A stretch of DNA of 64,000 nt from Actinomyces culturomici (GCF_900499005.1 NZ_LS991316.1:1284705-1348704); one strand, 5' to 3'. Positions 35,947 through 44,827 are shown, numbered from the stretch's first letter. The notes: generated from the letters alone by a model not told the origin. Numbers and translations: made by a program.

Positions 35947-35975
35947 GCCCGGAGGCGCCCGTTCCGCCTCCGGGC
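35947..35975. other. stem-loop in the ilvD / MetE-like divergent gap
   Basis: GCCCGGAGGC pairs perfectly with GCCTCCGGGC across a 9-nt loop. It lies between two divergent starts, so a terminator role is unlikely; its role is unknown. Confidence 0.4.
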
Positions 35976-36047
35976 GTCCGTCCGCGGGCGACCGTGTTGC
36001 ATTCGCCCTCCTCGTGGACGCCCGGCCCCAGCCTCGTCGATGAAACG

Positions 36048-36053
36048 TAGGCT
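36048..36053 (+). promoter_or_regulatory. probable -10 box (TAGGCT) for the MetE-like gene
   Basis: The hexamer lies 38 nt before the ATG at 36091, leaving a ~30-nt leader with the ribosome site GGAAGGA. It contrasts with the leaderless genes. Confidence 0.4.
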
Positions 36054-36090
36054 CGGGGCAACACGCCGGTACCACGGAAGGACCACCCCC

Positions 36091-37284
36091 ATGACCATCC
36101 GCACGACTCATGTGGGCTCGCTGCCCCGCACGACCGAACTCATCGAGGCGAACCGCGCCCGCCGCGCTGGAACCCTGTCCGAGAAGGACTTCACTGCCCT
36201 CCTCCAGGACGAGGTGAACGGCGTCGTCGCGCGCCAGGCCGAGCTCGGGATCGACGTCGTCAACGACGGCGAGTACGGGCACGCGATGATCGACAACGTC
36301 GATTACGGAGCATGGTGGACCTACTCCTTCTCCCGCTTCTCGGGCCTCTCGATCGAGGACATCTCGCGCTTCGACGTCAAGCCCCCGGCGGGACGCGACG
36401 GCCGGATCTCCTTCTCCTCGTTCGCCGAGCGCCGCGACTGGAATCGCTTCGCCGACGCCTACTCCGACCCCGAGTCCGGCATCCACATCGCGAATAAGAA
36501 TCCCGTCGCCTTCCCGACGATCGTCTCCGAGCTCGCCTACATCGGCGCCGACGCCGTCGAACGCGACATCGCCGGAACGAAGGCGGGCCTCGAGGCCGCG
36601 GGCAAGCCCGTGTCCGAGGGCTTCGTCGCCGCGATCTCGCCCGGCTCGGCGGCCCGCGTCGCCAACGCCTTCTACGAGGACGACGAGGCGGTCGTCTGGG
36701 CTTTCGCCGAGGGACTCCATGAGGAGTACAAGCGGATCACGGACGCCGGCCTCACCGTCCAGGTCGATGCTCCGGACATCGCGGAGGGCTGGGACCAGTT
36801 CGCCGTCGAGCCGAGCCTCGAGGACTACCGGGCCTTCCAGTGCGTCCGCATCGACGCGCTCAACCACGCGCTGCGCGGCATCGACCCCGAGCTCGTCCGC
36901 TTCCACGTCTGCTGGGGCTCGTGGCACGGCCCCCACACGACCGACATTCCCTTCACGGACATCGTCGACCTCGCCCTCGCCGTCAACGCGAACGGCCTCA
37001 CCTTCGAGGCCGCGAACGCCCGCCACGCCCACGAGTGGACGATCTGGAAGGACACGCCGCTTCCCGACGGCAAGTACCTCATCCCCGGCGTCGTCTCCCA
37101 CTCGACGAACGTCGTCGAGCACCCCGAACTCGTCGCCCAGAGGATCCGCCAATTCGCCGACATCGTCGGCGACGAGCGCGTCGTCGCCTCGACCGACTGC
37201 GGCCTCGGCGGGCGCGTCTACCCGTCGATCGCGTGGGCGAAGCTCGCGTCCCTCGCCGAGGGCGCGCGACTCGCCTCGAAGTGA
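36091..37284 (+). CDS. cobalamin-independent methionine synthase family protein (MetE C-terminal-like)
   Basis: This 397-residue TIM-barrel protein begins HVGSLPRTTELIEANRARRAG, as do stand-alone MetE C-terminal-like proteins, and has DVVNDGEYGHAMIDNVDYG, VQVDAPDIAEGW, RFHVCWGSWHGPHTTDIPF (a His-Cys zinc-ligand pattern) and STDCGLGGRVYP. It lacks the MetE N-terminal half. Relatives include 5-methyltetrahydropteroyltriglutamate-homocysteine methyltransferases and methyltransferases for other thiols, so the substrate is not certain. GGAAGGA is 8 nt from the ATG. The amidotransferase gene starts 14 nt after it. Confidence 0.85.
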   Translation: MTIRTTHVGSLPRTTELIEANRARRAGTLSEKDFTALLQDEVNGVVARQAELGIDVVNDGEYGHAMIDNVDYGAWWTYSFSRFSGLSIEDISRFDVKPPAGRDGRISFSSFAERRDWNRFADAYSDPESGIHIANKNPVAFPTIVSELAYIGADAVERDIAGTKAGLEAAGKPVSEGFVAAISPGSAARVANAFYEDDEAVVWAFAEGLHEEYKRITDAGLTVQVDAPDIAEGWDQFAVEPSLEDYRAFQCVRIDALNHALRGIDPELVRFHVCWGSWHGPHTTDIPFTDIVDLALAVNANGLTFEAANARHAHEWTIWKDTPLPDGKYLIPGVVSHSTNVVEHPELVAQRIRQFADIVGDERVVASTDCGLGGRVYPSIAWAKLASLAEGARLASK

Positions 37285-37298
37285 CGGGCCGGAGGCCG

Positions 37299-38000
37299 AT
37301 GAGCGTCGTCATCGTCGAGAACGAGCCCGACGTCCACCCGGGCCGCCTCGCAACGCTCCTCCCGGACGCGCGCGTCCTGAGGATGCACGAGACTCCCGGC
37401 GCGATCGCCGACCTCCTCGACGCGCACGATCGGGGCGGGGCGCTCCCCGACGGGATCGTCGTCCTCGGTGGACGCCCGAACGCCTACGCCGACGAGCTCG
37501 TCCCGTGGCTCGCCGACGCCAAGGAGCTCCTGCGCCGCGCGGTCCGCGCCGACGTCCGCGTCCTCGGGATCTGCCTCGGCCATCAGCTCCTCGCGGTCGC
37601 GACCGGCGGCGAGGTCGAGGTCGGCGCGTCCGCCGGGCCGGAGTACGGCGTCACGGACGTCTTCTGGGACGACTCCGCGCGCGTGAGCCCGCTCGGGCTC
37701 GCCCTCGCGGGGATCCGCGTCGCCTTCGAGGACCACGGGGACGCGGTGACGCGCATCCCCGAGGGAGCGGAGGTGTGGGCGACCTCGGACAAGTACCCGC
37801 AGGTCATCCGTCTCGGATCGGCGCTCGGCGTCCAGTTCCACCCCGAGGTCGAACGGGAGCTCGTCGCCGCCTGGCAGGCGACGAACGAGAGGACCGACAC
37901 CGAGGAGATCCTCGCCGGGTACGACGCGGCCGAGCCCGAACTCGTCGCCCTGTGCGAGCTCCTCGCCGGCTGGGTCGCTACCGGCAATCCCGCCCTCTGA
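37299..38000 (+). CDS. class I glutamine amidotransferase domain protein
   Basis: This 233-residue cytosolic protein has the class I triad pattern: nucleophile Cys in LGICLGHQLLA, and His-Glu in VQFHPEVERE. Other features are a DGIVVLGGRPNAY oxyanion region and DKYPQVIRLGSALG. It resembles GuaA-type glutaminases and stand-alone gamma-glutamyl hydrolase-like proteins; no synthetase partner is adjacent. A GGAGG lies close to the ATG. It is probably co-transcribed with the MetE-like gene. The 72-bp repeat array follows its stop. Confidence 0.82.
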   Translation: MSVVIVENEPDVHPGRLATLLPDARVLRMHETPGAIADLLDAHDRGGALPDGIVVLGGRPNAYADELVPWLADAKELLRRAVRADVRVLGICLGHQLLAVATGGEVEVGASAGPEYGVTDVFWDDSARVSPLGLALAGIRVAFEDHGDAVTRIPEGAEVWATSDKYPQVIRLGSALGVQFHPEVERELVAAWQATNERTDTEEILAGYDAAEPELVALCELLAGWVATGNPAL

Positions 38001-38032
38001 CCCCGCCCTCTCGCCTCCCGCTCCCTCTCGCC

Positions 38033-38076
38033 GAGAGCATTACCTTTCTCCGTCGAAAGCATTACCTTCGCGCGTC
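38033..38076 (+). repeat. two ~22-bp direct repeats, also found near 46554
   Basis: Units at 38033 and 38055 share GA-R-AGCATTACCTT then CGTCGA. A third copy (GAGAGCATCACGTT, CCGTCGAGGGGAT) is at 46554. All are intergenic. Confidence 0.6.
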
Positions 38077-38128
38077 GAGGGGATCTCCCCTTCGGTCGGA
38101 CGAGGGAATCGGGTGCGTTGTCAGCGGA

Positions 38129-38488
38129 GTGTGCCCGATTCCGACGTAAACGCCCGAAAACGCCAGGGCACGGGCCGGTTTCGGGCGCCCCACGAGCGGA
38201 GTGTGCCCGATTCCGGCGTAAGCGCCCGAAAACGCTGGGGCCCGCGACGGTTTCAGGCACACTGCGAACGGCATGTGCCCGATTCCGGCGTAAGCGCCCG
38301 AAAACGCCAGGGCACGGGCCGGTTTCGGGCGCCCCACGAGCGGAGTGTGCCCGATTCCGGCGTAAGCGCCCGAAAACGCTGGGGCCCGCGACGGTTTCAG
38401 GCACACTGCGAACGGCATGTGCCCGATTCCGACGTAAACGCCCGAAAACGCCAGGTCCCGCGTCGGTTTCGGGCACACTGCGGGCGGG
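38129..38488 (+). repeat. five-unit 72-bp tandem repeat array
   Basis: The units start at 38129, 38201, 38273, 38345 and 38417. Units 2 and 4 are identical and unit 3 is nearly unit 1, so the repeat alternates as two 72-bp types with a 144-bp higher order. Each unit begins TGTGCCCGATTCCG and contains GCCCGAAAACGC. Within each unit GCCCGAAA can pair with TTTCGGGC (TTTCAGGC in units 2 and 4), so the array can form a row of hairpins. It lies between two convergent genes. Confidence 0.9.
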
Positions 38489-38497
38489 CGCAGACAA

Positions 38498-38538
38498 CGG
38501 AGGCGCTCCCTCACCGAATGGTGAGGGAGCCCCTCCGT
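38498..38538 (-). terminator. stem-loop after ilvE
   Basis: GCTCCCTCACC pairs perfectly with GGTGAGGGAGC around GAAT, extended outward by CGGAGG/CCTCCG. It is about 40 nt past the ilvE stop. Confidence 0.65.
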
Positions 38539-38576
38539 TCGTCGAAGTCGACAGTGGGCCGCGACGTCGCCGCCCG

Positions 38577-39722
38577 TCAGGCAAGCCGGTACATCCAGCC
38601 GTAGGGATCCTCGGCGCGGCCCATCTGAATGTCGGTGAGGGCCTTGTGGATCGCGCGGGTGCGCTCCCCGACCGGGATTTCGACGTCGAAGTCGTCGTTG
38701 GCGAGGCGCGTGATCGGAGTGACGACCGCAGCGGTGCCGCAGGCGAAGACCTCGGACACGGCGCCCGATTCGATGCCGGAGACGAGCTCGTCGAGGGCGA
38801 TCCGCTCCTCGCGGACGTCGACGCCCTGCTCGCGCAGCATCTTGCAGATCGCCGAGCGCGTGCCGCCCTCAAGGATGACGCCGGTGAGCTCGGGCGTGCG
38901 GATCGTCCCGTCCGCCATCACGACGAACATGTTCATGCCGCCGAGCTCCTCGAGGTACTTCTCCTCGTAGGTGTCGAGGAAGCAGACCTGGGAGAAGCCC
39001 TTCGCGGCCGCCTCCATCTGCGGGGCGAGGGACGCGGCGTAGTTGCCGCCGCACTTCGCCGAGCCGGTGCCGCCGGGGCCCGCGCGATGGGCGCCCTTGA
39101 CGACCCAGATCGGGACGCCGGTGAAGCCGGAGGTGAAGTAGGGGCCCGAGGGGGAGCCGATGACGTAGTAGTCGACGACGCCGGCCGGGTGGACGCCGAC
39201 GAACTCCTCGGACGCGAACATGAAGGGACGGAGGTAGAGGCTCGTGCCGTCGCCCTCGGGCACCCACTTCGCGTCGGCGCGGACGTAGTCGACGAGGGAG
39301 GCGACGAAGTCCTCGCGGTCGATCTGCGGGAGTGCGAGGCGGGCCGCCGAGTGGTTGAGGCGCGCGGCGTTGTACGCGGGGCGGAAGGTCCAGATCGAGC
39401 CGTCGTCGTGGCGGTAGGCCTTGATGCCCTCGAAGACGGACTGGGCGTAGTGGAGGACGGAGGCGCCGGGCGTGAGCTCGAGCTTCCCGTAGGGGATGAC
39501 GCCGCGGTCGGACCAGCCGCCGTCGCGCGTCCAGCGCATGTGGGCCATGTGGTCGGTGAACTGGCGGCCGAAGGCGAGGGTGCTCATGACCTCGTCGTAC
39601 TGCTCCTGGCTGGCCGGGTTCGGGTTCGGCGTGAGCGGGAAGCGGCCGGCGAGCTCATCGGCTACGGCGATCGGCTGCTCCGAGAGGGCTTCGAGTTCCG
39701 TCGGTGTGTGCGTGATCGCCAT
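38577..39722 (-). CDS. ilvE: branched-chain amino acid aminotransferase
   Basis: The last step of Val, Leu and Ile synthesis, with glutamate as amino donor. The 381-residue fold-type IV PLP enzyme has HMRWTRDGGWSDRGVIPYG, ASVLHYAQSVFEGIKAYR, YLRPFMFASEEFVGV, GSAKCGGNYAASL with the PLP lysine, LGGMNMFVVM and GTAAVVTPI. The ATG at 39722 has AGGAGG 6 nt upstream. It is separate from leuB, with a 120-nt gap, and converges with the repeat array. Confidence 0.97.
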   Translation of the reverse strand: MAITHTPTELEALSEQPIAVADELAGRFPLTPNPNPASQEQYDEVMSTLAFGRQFTDHMAHMRWTRDGGWSDRGVIPYGKLELTPGASVLHYAQSVFEGIKAYRHDDGSIWTFRPAYNAARLNHSAARLALPQIDREDFVASLVDYVRADAKWVPEGDGTSLYLRPFMFASEEFVGVHPAGVVDYYVIGSPSGPYFTSGFTGVPIWVVKGAHRAGPGGTGSAKCGGNYAASLAPQMEAAAKGFSQVCFLDTYEEKYLEELGGMNMFVVMADGTIRTPELTGVILEGGTRSAICKMLREQGVDVREERIALDELVSGIESGAVSEVFACGTAAVVTPITRLANDDFDVEIPVGERTRAIHKALTDIQMGRAEDPYGWMYRLA

Positions 39723-39842
39723 GGGTTCCTCCTGAGAGTCGGTTCCCTCACAGGATATGGCGCGGATGCGGCGCGCCCGCCCCGGTTCCGTCATGTGACC
39801 GTCGGACGGAAGGGACGGGCGGGCCTCAGCGAAAGCGTGCGC

Positions 39843-40901
39843 TCAGGCGAGCGCGGCGACGAGGTCGTCCCCGATCTGCGAGGTGGAGCGGACGAGCGGG
39901 GCGCCGGAGGCGGCGGCAGCGGCGCGCGCGGCCATGTCCTTCTCGATCGCGGCGTCGACGCGGGCGGCGAGGTCCGCGCGGCCGATGTGGTCGAGGAGGA
40001 GGGCGACCGAGGCGATCGTCGCGGTCGGGTCGGCGAGGCCCTTCCCGGCGATGTCGGGGGCGGACCCGTGGACGGGCTCGAACATCGAGGGGAAGGCGCC
40101 GTCGGGGTTGATGTTGCCGGAGGCGGCGAGTCCGATGCCTCCGGTCACCGCCCCGGCCTCGTCGGTGAGGATGTCGCCGAAGAGATTGTCCGTGACGATG
40201 ACGTCGAAGCGCTGCGGGTCGGTCACCATGTAGATCGTCGCGGCGTCGACGTGGCAGTAGTCGACGCGGACGTCCGGGTATTCGGCGCCGACGGCCTCGA
40301 CGGTGCGGCGCCAGAGGTGGCCGGCGTTGACGAGGACGTTGTGCTTGTGGACGAGGGTGAGGTGCTTGGCGGGCCGCGCGTTCGCCTTTTCGAAGGCGTA
40401 GCGGACGACACGCTCGACGCCGAACGCTGTATTGACGGAGACCTCGGTGGCGATTTCATGCGGGGTGCCGACGCGGACCGCGCCGCCGTTGCCGCAGTAG
40501 AGGCCCTCGGTGCCCTCACGGACGACGACGAAGTCGATGTCGCCGGGGTTGGCGAGCGGGCTGGGGACGCCCTCGAAGTACTTCGACGGGCGGAGGTTGA
40601 CGTAGTGGTCGAGGGCGAAGCGGAGCTTGAGGAGGAGTCCGCGCTCGAGGACTCCGGAGGGGACGGACGGGTCGCCGACGGCGCCGAGGAGGATCGCGTC
40701 GTGGCCCTTGATCGCCTCGAGGTCCTCGTCGGTGAGGGTGTCGCCGGTCCGGTGCCACCGGTCGGCGCCGAGGTCGAATTCGGTCGTTTCGAGGGCGATG
40801 TCGGACCCGTCGAGGACGGCGGCGAGGACCTTGAGGCCCTCGGGCACGACCTCCTTGCCGATGCCGTCGCCGGGGATCACTGCGAGCTTGAGAGTCGTCA
40901 T
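39843..40901 (-). CDS. leuB: 3-isopropylmalate dehydrogenase
   Basis: Oxidises and decarboxylates 3-isopropylmalate in leucine synthesis with NAD+. The 352-residue protein has [39 protein letters not shown] region residues, [15 protein letters not shown], and the metal-binding D in [26 protein letters not shown] plus [14 protein letters not shown]. The length is that of actinobacterial LeuB. A CACAAT box ends 6 nt before the ATG and there is no ribosome site, so it is likely leaderless. Confidence 0.96.
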   Translation of the reverse strand: MTTLKLAVIPGDGIGKEVVPEGLKVLAAVLDGSDIALETTEFDLGADRWHRTGDTLTDEDLEAIKGHDAILLGAVGDPSVPSGVLERGLLLKLRFALDHYVNLRPSKYFEGVPSPLANPGDIDFVVVREGTEGLYCGNGGAVRVGTPHEIATEVSVNTAFGVERVVRYAFEKANARPAKHLTLVHKHNVLVNAGHLWRRTVEAVGAEYPDVRVDYCHVDAATIYMVTDPQRFDVIVTDNLFGDILTDEAGAVTGGIGLAASGNINPDGAFPSMFEPVHGSAPDIAGKGLADPTATIASVALLLDHIGRADLAARVDAAIEKDMAARAAAAASGAPLVRSTSQIGDDLVAALA

Positions 40902-40907
40902 GCGCCC

Positions 40908-40913
40908 ATTGTG
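40908..40913 (-). promoter_or_regulatory. -10 box (CACAAT) of leaderless leuB
   Basis: Followed by GGGCGC and ATG, the same six bases as between the -10 and ATG of the helicase gene at 22378. Confidence 0.5.
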
Positions 40914-41009
40914 GGGCGGCGCGCGCGGGCCGCCCGGAGTCGTCCGCCCACTGGTCGAACGGTCCGGCAGGTGAGAATTCCAGCCTTTCGGGGGCGCGCC
41001 TCGTTCCCT

Positions 41010-41029
41010 GATCGACGAGGTCGGGGCGG
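41010..41029 (+). repeat. dispersed intergenic motif, copy between leuB and ilvC
   Basis: Reads GATCGACGAGG-T-CGGGGCGG, an exact match to the copy at 35908. Confidence 0.7.
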
Positions 41030-41074
41030 GGCGCCGACGAAGGGTGGGAACGGGTCGGGGGCACAGGATGCGGC

Positions 41075-41129
41075 GGGGCCCGCGCCGTGCGGCGCGGGCC
41101 CCGAAGCTCGAGTCGGACTCACCGACTCG
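41075..41129 (-). terminator. two stem-loops after ilvC, end of the ilvBNC operon
   Basis: GGGGCCCGCGCC pairs with GGCGCGGGCCCC (41075-41102) and CGAGTCGG pairs with CCGACTCG (41109-41129). The second is met first by transcription, 13 nt after the stop. Confidence 0.65.
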
Positions 41130-41141
41130 GAGGTTCCCGGA

Positions 41142-42167
41142 TCAGCGGGCGGCGGAGCCGTCCGTGTAGTCGGCGTCGGCCGAGGTCCAGCCGAAGGCCT
41201 TGCGGAGCTTCTGACCGGTCTTCTCGATCGGGTGGGCCTCGCCCTCGGCGCGCAGCGCCTTGAACTCGAGGCCGCCGTTGTCCTGGTCGGCGATGAAGCG
41301 CTTGGCGAAGGTGCCGTCCTGGATGTCCGCGAGGACCTCCTTCATGGCCTCCTTCACCTGCGGGCCGATGACGCGCGGGCCGGAGACGTAGTCGCCGTAT
41401 TCGGCGGTGTCGGAGCAGGACCAGCGCTGCTTCGTGAGGCCGCCCTCGTTGATGAGGTCGACGATGAGCTTCATCTCGTGGCAGACCTCGAAGTAGGCCA
41501 TCTCGGGCATGTAGCCCGCCTCGGTGAGGGTTTCGAAGCCGTACTGGATGAGGCGCGAGACGCCGCCGCAGAGCACGGCCTGCTCGCCGAAGAGGTCCGT
41601 CTCGGTCTCCTCGGTGAAGGTCGTCTTGATGACGCCGGCGCGGGTCGCGCCGATGCCCTTCGCGTAGGAGAGGGCGAGGTCCCAGGCCTGGCCGGAGGCG
41701 TCCTGCTCGACGCAGACGAGGGCGGGGACGCCGCGTCCGTCCTGGAACTGGCGGCGGACGGTGTGGCCCGGCCCCTTGGGGGCGACCATGCAGATGTCGT
41801 GGCCGGCCTCGGGGGCGATGTAGCCGTAGCGGATGTTGAAGCCGTGCGCGAAGAAGAGCGCGGCGTCGGGCTTGAGGTTGGGGGCGATCTGCTCGGCGTA
41901 GACGTAGCGCTGCACCTGGTCCGGGAGGAGGATCATGACGACGTCGCCCTCCTTCACCGCCTCGGGCACGTCCTTCACCTCGAGGCCGGCGGCCTCGGCC
42001 TTCTCCCAGGAGGAGGATCCGGGGCGGAGGCCCACGACCACGTCGACGCCCGAGTCCTTGAGGTTGAGCGCATGGGCGTGGCCCTGCGAGCCGTATCCGA
42101 TGACGGCGACCTTCTTGGACTGGATGATCGACAGATCGGCGCCGTCGTCGTAGATGATCTCTGCCAT
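41142..42167 (-). CDS. ilvC: ketol-acid reductoisomerase (NADP+)
   Basis: Converts acetolactate to dihydroxyisovalerate with NADPH. The 341-residue class I protein has the Rossmann loop [11 protein letters not shown] (24-29), [36 protein letters not shown] and the metal site region [13 protein letters not shown] with [13 protein letters not shown]. Two ATGs exist, at 42173 and 42167. GGAG is 8 nt from the second but only 2 nt from the first, and MAEIIYD is the family start, so 42167 is chosen. The first ATG overlaps the ilvN stop (ATGA), consistent with coupling. Confidence 0.96.
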   Translation of the reverse strand: MAEIIYDDGADLSIIQSKKVAVIGYGSQGHAHALNLKDSGVDVVVGLRPGSSSWEKAEAAGLEVKDVPEAVKEGDVVMILLPDQVQRYVYAEQIAPNLKPDAALFFAHGFNIRYGYIAPEAGHDICMVAPKGPGHTVRRQFQDGRGVPALVCVEQDASGQAWDLALSYAKGIGATRAGVIKTTFTEETETDLFGEQAVLCGGVSRLIQYGFETLTEAGYMPEMAYFEVCHEMKLIVDLINEGGLTKQRWSCSDTAEYGDYVSGPRVIGPQVKEAMKEVLADIQDGTFAKRFIADQDNGGLEFKALRAEGEAHPIEKTGQKLRKAFGWTSADADYTDGSAAR

Positions 42168-42169
42168 TG

Positions 42170-42682
42170 TCATTTCTCCTTCAATTGATCCGTGATCGAG
42201 CGCGATCCGCGGCCGATCGCCACGGCGCCCGACTGGACGATTTCTGTGACGCCGTACGGCTCGAGTGCCGCGACGAGCGCCTCCAACTTCGACAGCGAGC
42301 CGATCGACTCGATGACGACGGACTCGGTCTGCACGTCGACGACGTGCGCGCGGAAGAGGTCGACGACCTGGAGGACGCCGGTGCGGCGCTCCTCGTCGGC
42401 GCGCACCTTGATGAGGAGGAGGCGCCGCTCGACCGAGTCGTTCGCGTCGAGCTCGACGACCTTGAGGACGTTGACGAGCTTGTTGAGCTGCTTCGTCACC
42501 TGCTCGAAGGGCTGGTCGTCGGCGGCGACGATGATCGTCATCCGCGAGATCTCAGGGTGCTCGGTCTCGCCGACCGCGAGGGACTTGATGTTGAACGCGC
42601 GGCGCGCGAAGAGGGCGGCGACCCGCGTGAGGACGCCGGGCTTGTTCTCCACGAGCACGCTGAGGGTGTGCATCTGCGTCAT
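42170..42682 (-). CDS. ilvN: acetolactate synthase small regulatory subunit
   Basis: Binds valine and controls IlvB. The 170-residue protein has an N-terminal ACT domain ([46 protein letters not shown]) and a C-terminal domain from about residue 80 ([32 protein letters not shown]). The length is the usual bacterial size. It follows ilvB by 3 nt and its stop overlaps the first ATG of the ilvC region, giving a tight ilvB-ilvN-ilvC operon. Confidence 0.96.
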   Translation of the reverse strand: MTQMHTLSVLVENKPGVLTRVAALFARRAFNIKSLAVGETEHPEISRMTIIVAADDQPFEQVTKQLNKLVNVLKVVELDANDSVERRLLLIKVRADEERRTGVLQVVDLFRAHVVDVQTESVVIESIGSLSKLEALVAALEPYGVTEIVQSGAVAIGRGSRSITDQLKEK

Positions 42683-42685
42683 CGT

Positions 42686-44446
42686 TCAGTCCTCCACGTC
42701 CCAGTCGGGGGCCATGCCCTTGGCGTACCTGATCTCGTCGTTCGATACGCCGGCGGCGACCATCGGCCACACCATCGCGTCCTTGGACACGCGGAAGTCG
42801 ATGAGGACGGGCCGGTCGTTGATCGACATCGCCCATTCGATCGCCTCGTCGACCTCGTCGATCGACCGGACGGTCCGCGCGGCCATGCCGTAGGCGGTCG
42901 CGAGCATCTCGAAGTTGGGGATCTGCTCCCCGTCGACCGGGTTGAGGGTCGTGTTCGAGTAGCGCTTCCCGTAGAAGAGGGACTGCCATTGGCGGACCAT
43001 TCCGAGGACCGAGTTGTTGATGAGGCAGACCTTGATGGGGATGTCGTTGATCGCGCAGGTGGCGAGCTCCTGGTTCGTCATCTGGAAGGAGCCGTCGCCG
43101 TCGATCGCCCACACGACCTTGTCGGGGGCGCCGACCTGGGCGCCCATGGCGGCGGGGATGCAGAAGCCCATCGTGCCGAGGCCGGACGAGGAGATGAAGT
43201 GGCGCGGCTCCTCGTAGTCGATGAACTGCGCGGCCCACATCTGGTGCTGGCCGACGCCGGTCACGTAGATCGCGTCGGGGCCGGCGATCTTCGAGAGGCG
43301 GGAGAGGACGTCCTGGGGGGCCATGAGCCCGTCCTCGGTGTCCGTCCACCCCATCGGGTAGCAGTCCTTCAGTCGGTTGAGGTAGCGCCACCATCCGGAG
43401 ATGTCGGCGGCGCCGTTCTCGCGCTCCTCGGCGATCTCGTCGACGAGGGCGGGGAGCGCCGAGGAGAGGTCGCCGACGATCGGGACGTCGGCGTAGCGGT
43501 TCTTCGAGATCTCCGCGGCGTCGATGTCGATGTGGACGACCTTCGCGCGCGGCGCGAAGGAGTCGAGCCGCCCGGTGACGCGGTCGTCGAAGCGCGCGCC
43601 GAGGGCGACGATGAGGTCGGCGCGCTGGAGGGCGCCGACGGCCGCGACGGTCCCGTGCATGCCGGGCATGCCGAGGTTGTGCGGGTCGGAGTCGGGGAAG
43701 GCGCCGCGAGCGGTGAGCGTCGTGACGACGGGCGCGTCAGTGAGCTCGACGAGCTTCGCGAGCGAGTCGGAGGCGCCGGACCGGATGAGGCCGCCTCCGA
43801 CGTAGAGGACGGGCGCCTGGGCGTTGAGGATCTCCTTGGCGGCGGCGCGCACCTGCTTCTTGTGCGGCTTGCCGGCGACCTTGTAGCCGGGCAGGTCCAT
43901 GATCGGCGGCCACGAGAATTCCATCTTCGACGTCTGCGCGGACTTCGTGACGTCGACGAGGACGGGGCCGGGGCGCCCGGAGGAGGCGATCATGAACGCC
44001 TCGGCGAGGCGGGCGGGGATCTCGTTCGGGTCGGTGACGAGGAAGGCGTGCTTCGTCAGGGGCATCGCCGCGCCGACGATGTCGGCCTCCTGGAACGCGT
44101 CGGTGCCGATGAGCGACGCCCCGACCTGGCCGGAGATCACGACCATGGGGACGGAGTCCATGTTCGCGTCGGCGAGCGCCGTCAGGGTGTTCGTCGCACC
44201 GGGTCCGGAGGTGACGATCGCGCATCCGGTGCGGCCGGTTGCGAGGGCGTAGCCCTCGGCGGCGTGGCCGGCGCCCTGCTCGTGGCGCACGAGGATGTGG
44301 TGGAGCGTCGAGCTCATCAACGGATCGTAGGTGGGGAGGATGGCTCCGCCGGGCATGCCGAAGACGTCGGTCACGCCGAGGGCCTCGAGGCTGGCGACGA
44401 TCGCCTCGGCCCCGGTCATCGTCTGGGTTTCCGCAGTGTCCTTCAC
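42686..44446 (-). CDS. ilvB: acetolactate synthase large subunit
   Basis: A ThDP- and FAD-dependent enzyme making acetolactate from pyruvate. The 586-residue protein has the catalytic glutamate in [15 protein letters not shown] (Glu56), [20 protein letters not shown], and the ThDP motif region [18 protein letters not shown] with [18 protein letters not shown] at 44446 is supported by GAGAGGA about 7 nt upstream. Expression is expected to be controlled by the attenuator upstream. Confidence 0.97.
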   Translation of the reverse strand: MKDTAETQTMTGAEAIVASLEALGVTDVFGMPGGAILPTYDPLMSSTLHHILVRHEQGAGHAAEGYALATGRTGCAIVTSGPGATNTLTALADANMDSVPMVVISGQVGASLIGTDAFQEADIVGAAMPLTKHAFLVTDPNEIPARLAEAFMIASSGRPGPVLVDVTKSAQTSKMEFSWPPIMDLPGYKVAGKPHKKQVRAAAKEILNAQAPVLYVGGGLIRSGASDSLAKLVELTDAPVVTTLTARGAFPDSDPHNLGMPGMHGTVAAVGALQRADLIVALGARFDDRVTGRLDSFAPRAKVVHIDIDAAEISKNRYADVPIVGDLSSALPALVDEIAEERENGAADISGWWRYLNRLKDCYPMGWTDTEDGLMAPQDVLSRLSKIAGPDAIYVTGVGQHQMWAAQFIDYEEPRHFISSSGLGTMGFCIPAAMGAQVGAPDKVVWAIDGDGSFQMTNQELATCAINDIPIKVCLINNSVLGMVRQWQSLFYGKRYSNTTLNPVDGEQIPNFEMLATAYGMAARTVRSIDEVDEAIEWAMSINDRPVLIDFRVSKDAMVWPMVAAGVSNDEIRYAKGMAPDWDVED

Positions 44447-44480
44447 CGCTTGGTCCTCTCTTCACGTGGGTGGATCGCAT

Positions 44481-44513
44481 GAAAAAATCCCCAGCCGCAG
44501 GGCGAGAGGGGAT
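44481..44513 (-). terminator. attenuator terminator upstream of ilvB
   Basis: On the minus strand ATCCCC pairs with GGGGAT around a 15-nt loop and is followed by TTTTTT, about 35 nt before the ilvB GTG. A pair of complementary 10-mers just upstream (GGCGTGCGAT in the leader ORF and ATCGCACGCC after it) can form a competing or pausing stem. Confidence 0.8.
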
Positions 44514-44535
44514 GAGGCGTGCGATCCATCCGTAT

Positions 44536-44607
44536 TCACGCGGCAGGAATCGCACGCCCGGGTACGAGGACCTGGACGCGAATGCCGATCGCGAGAATGT
44601 TGAGCAC
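44536..44607 (-). CDS. ilvB leader peptide, 23 aa
   Basis: The frame from GTG 44607 to TGA at 44536 encodes 23 residues, 11 of which are Val, Leu or Ile (for example ILAIGI and VQVLV). A TACCGT box lies 6 nt before the GTG, so the leader is itself leaderless. Slow reading of the BCAA codons would be expected to prevent the downstream terminator from forming. The composition and position are those of BCAA attenuators; direct proof is absent. Confidence 0.75.
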   Translation of the reverse strand: MLNILAIGIRVQVLVPGRAIPAA

Positions 44608-44613
44608 GTCTCT

Positions 44614-44619
44614 ACGGTA
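44614..44619 (-). promoter_or_regulatory. -10 box (TACCGT) of the ilvBNC leader transcript
   Basis: Six bases separate the hexamer from the leader GTG at 44607. No convincing -35 is seen. This is the main promoter candidate of the operon. Confidence 0.5.
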
Positions 44620-44665
44620 GGCCCAGTGGAGGCCCACACCCGTGATGTCTCACACTTCGGGACCA

Positions 44666-44685
44666 CCGCCCCGCCCTCGTCGATC
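44666..44685 (-). repeat. dispersed intergenic motif, copy upstream of ilvB
   Basis: On the minus strand it reads GATCGACGAGG-G-CGGGGCGG, the same as the copy at 32266, and lies in the ilvB / exporter divergent gap. Confidence 0.7.
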
Positions 44686-44770
44686 GGCCGCCGGAGTCGA
44701 CCCGCGCGGCGCCGGGCGCGGGCGTCGGCGATCCGGAGGGCATGGGACGATGGGCCGCTTCGGGCGGAGT

Positions 44771-44817
44771 TCCCACTGGGATAATGGCCACGTTTCGTGT
44801 CCCTTACAACAGTGGGA
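44771..44817 (+). promoter_or_regulatory. promoter region of the AAE exporter, with inverted repeat arms
   Basis: GATAAT at 44780-44785 is a -10 candidate. TCCCACTG (44771-44778) and CAGTGGGA (44810-44817) are inverted repeats flanking it, 31 nt apart. A repressor site or transcript hairpin are both possible. Confidence 0.45.
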
Positions 44818-44827
44818 GTCCACGCCT

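Noticed and set aside
35817-36090. Cobalamin or SAM riboswitch before the MetE-like gene
   Set aside because: No B12-box or SAM-box pattern was seen; the leader after the likely start is only about 30 nt.
38129-38488. CRISPR array
   Set aside because: There are no unique spacers between repeats; the units are contiguous and of 72-bp period. No cas genes are seen.
38118-42188. A 1356-residue plus-strand ORF through the 72-bp array and over ilvE, leuB and ilvC
   Set aside because: It is antisense to three well-supported genes and contains no recognisable domain. The array is open in several frames because its period is divisible by 3.
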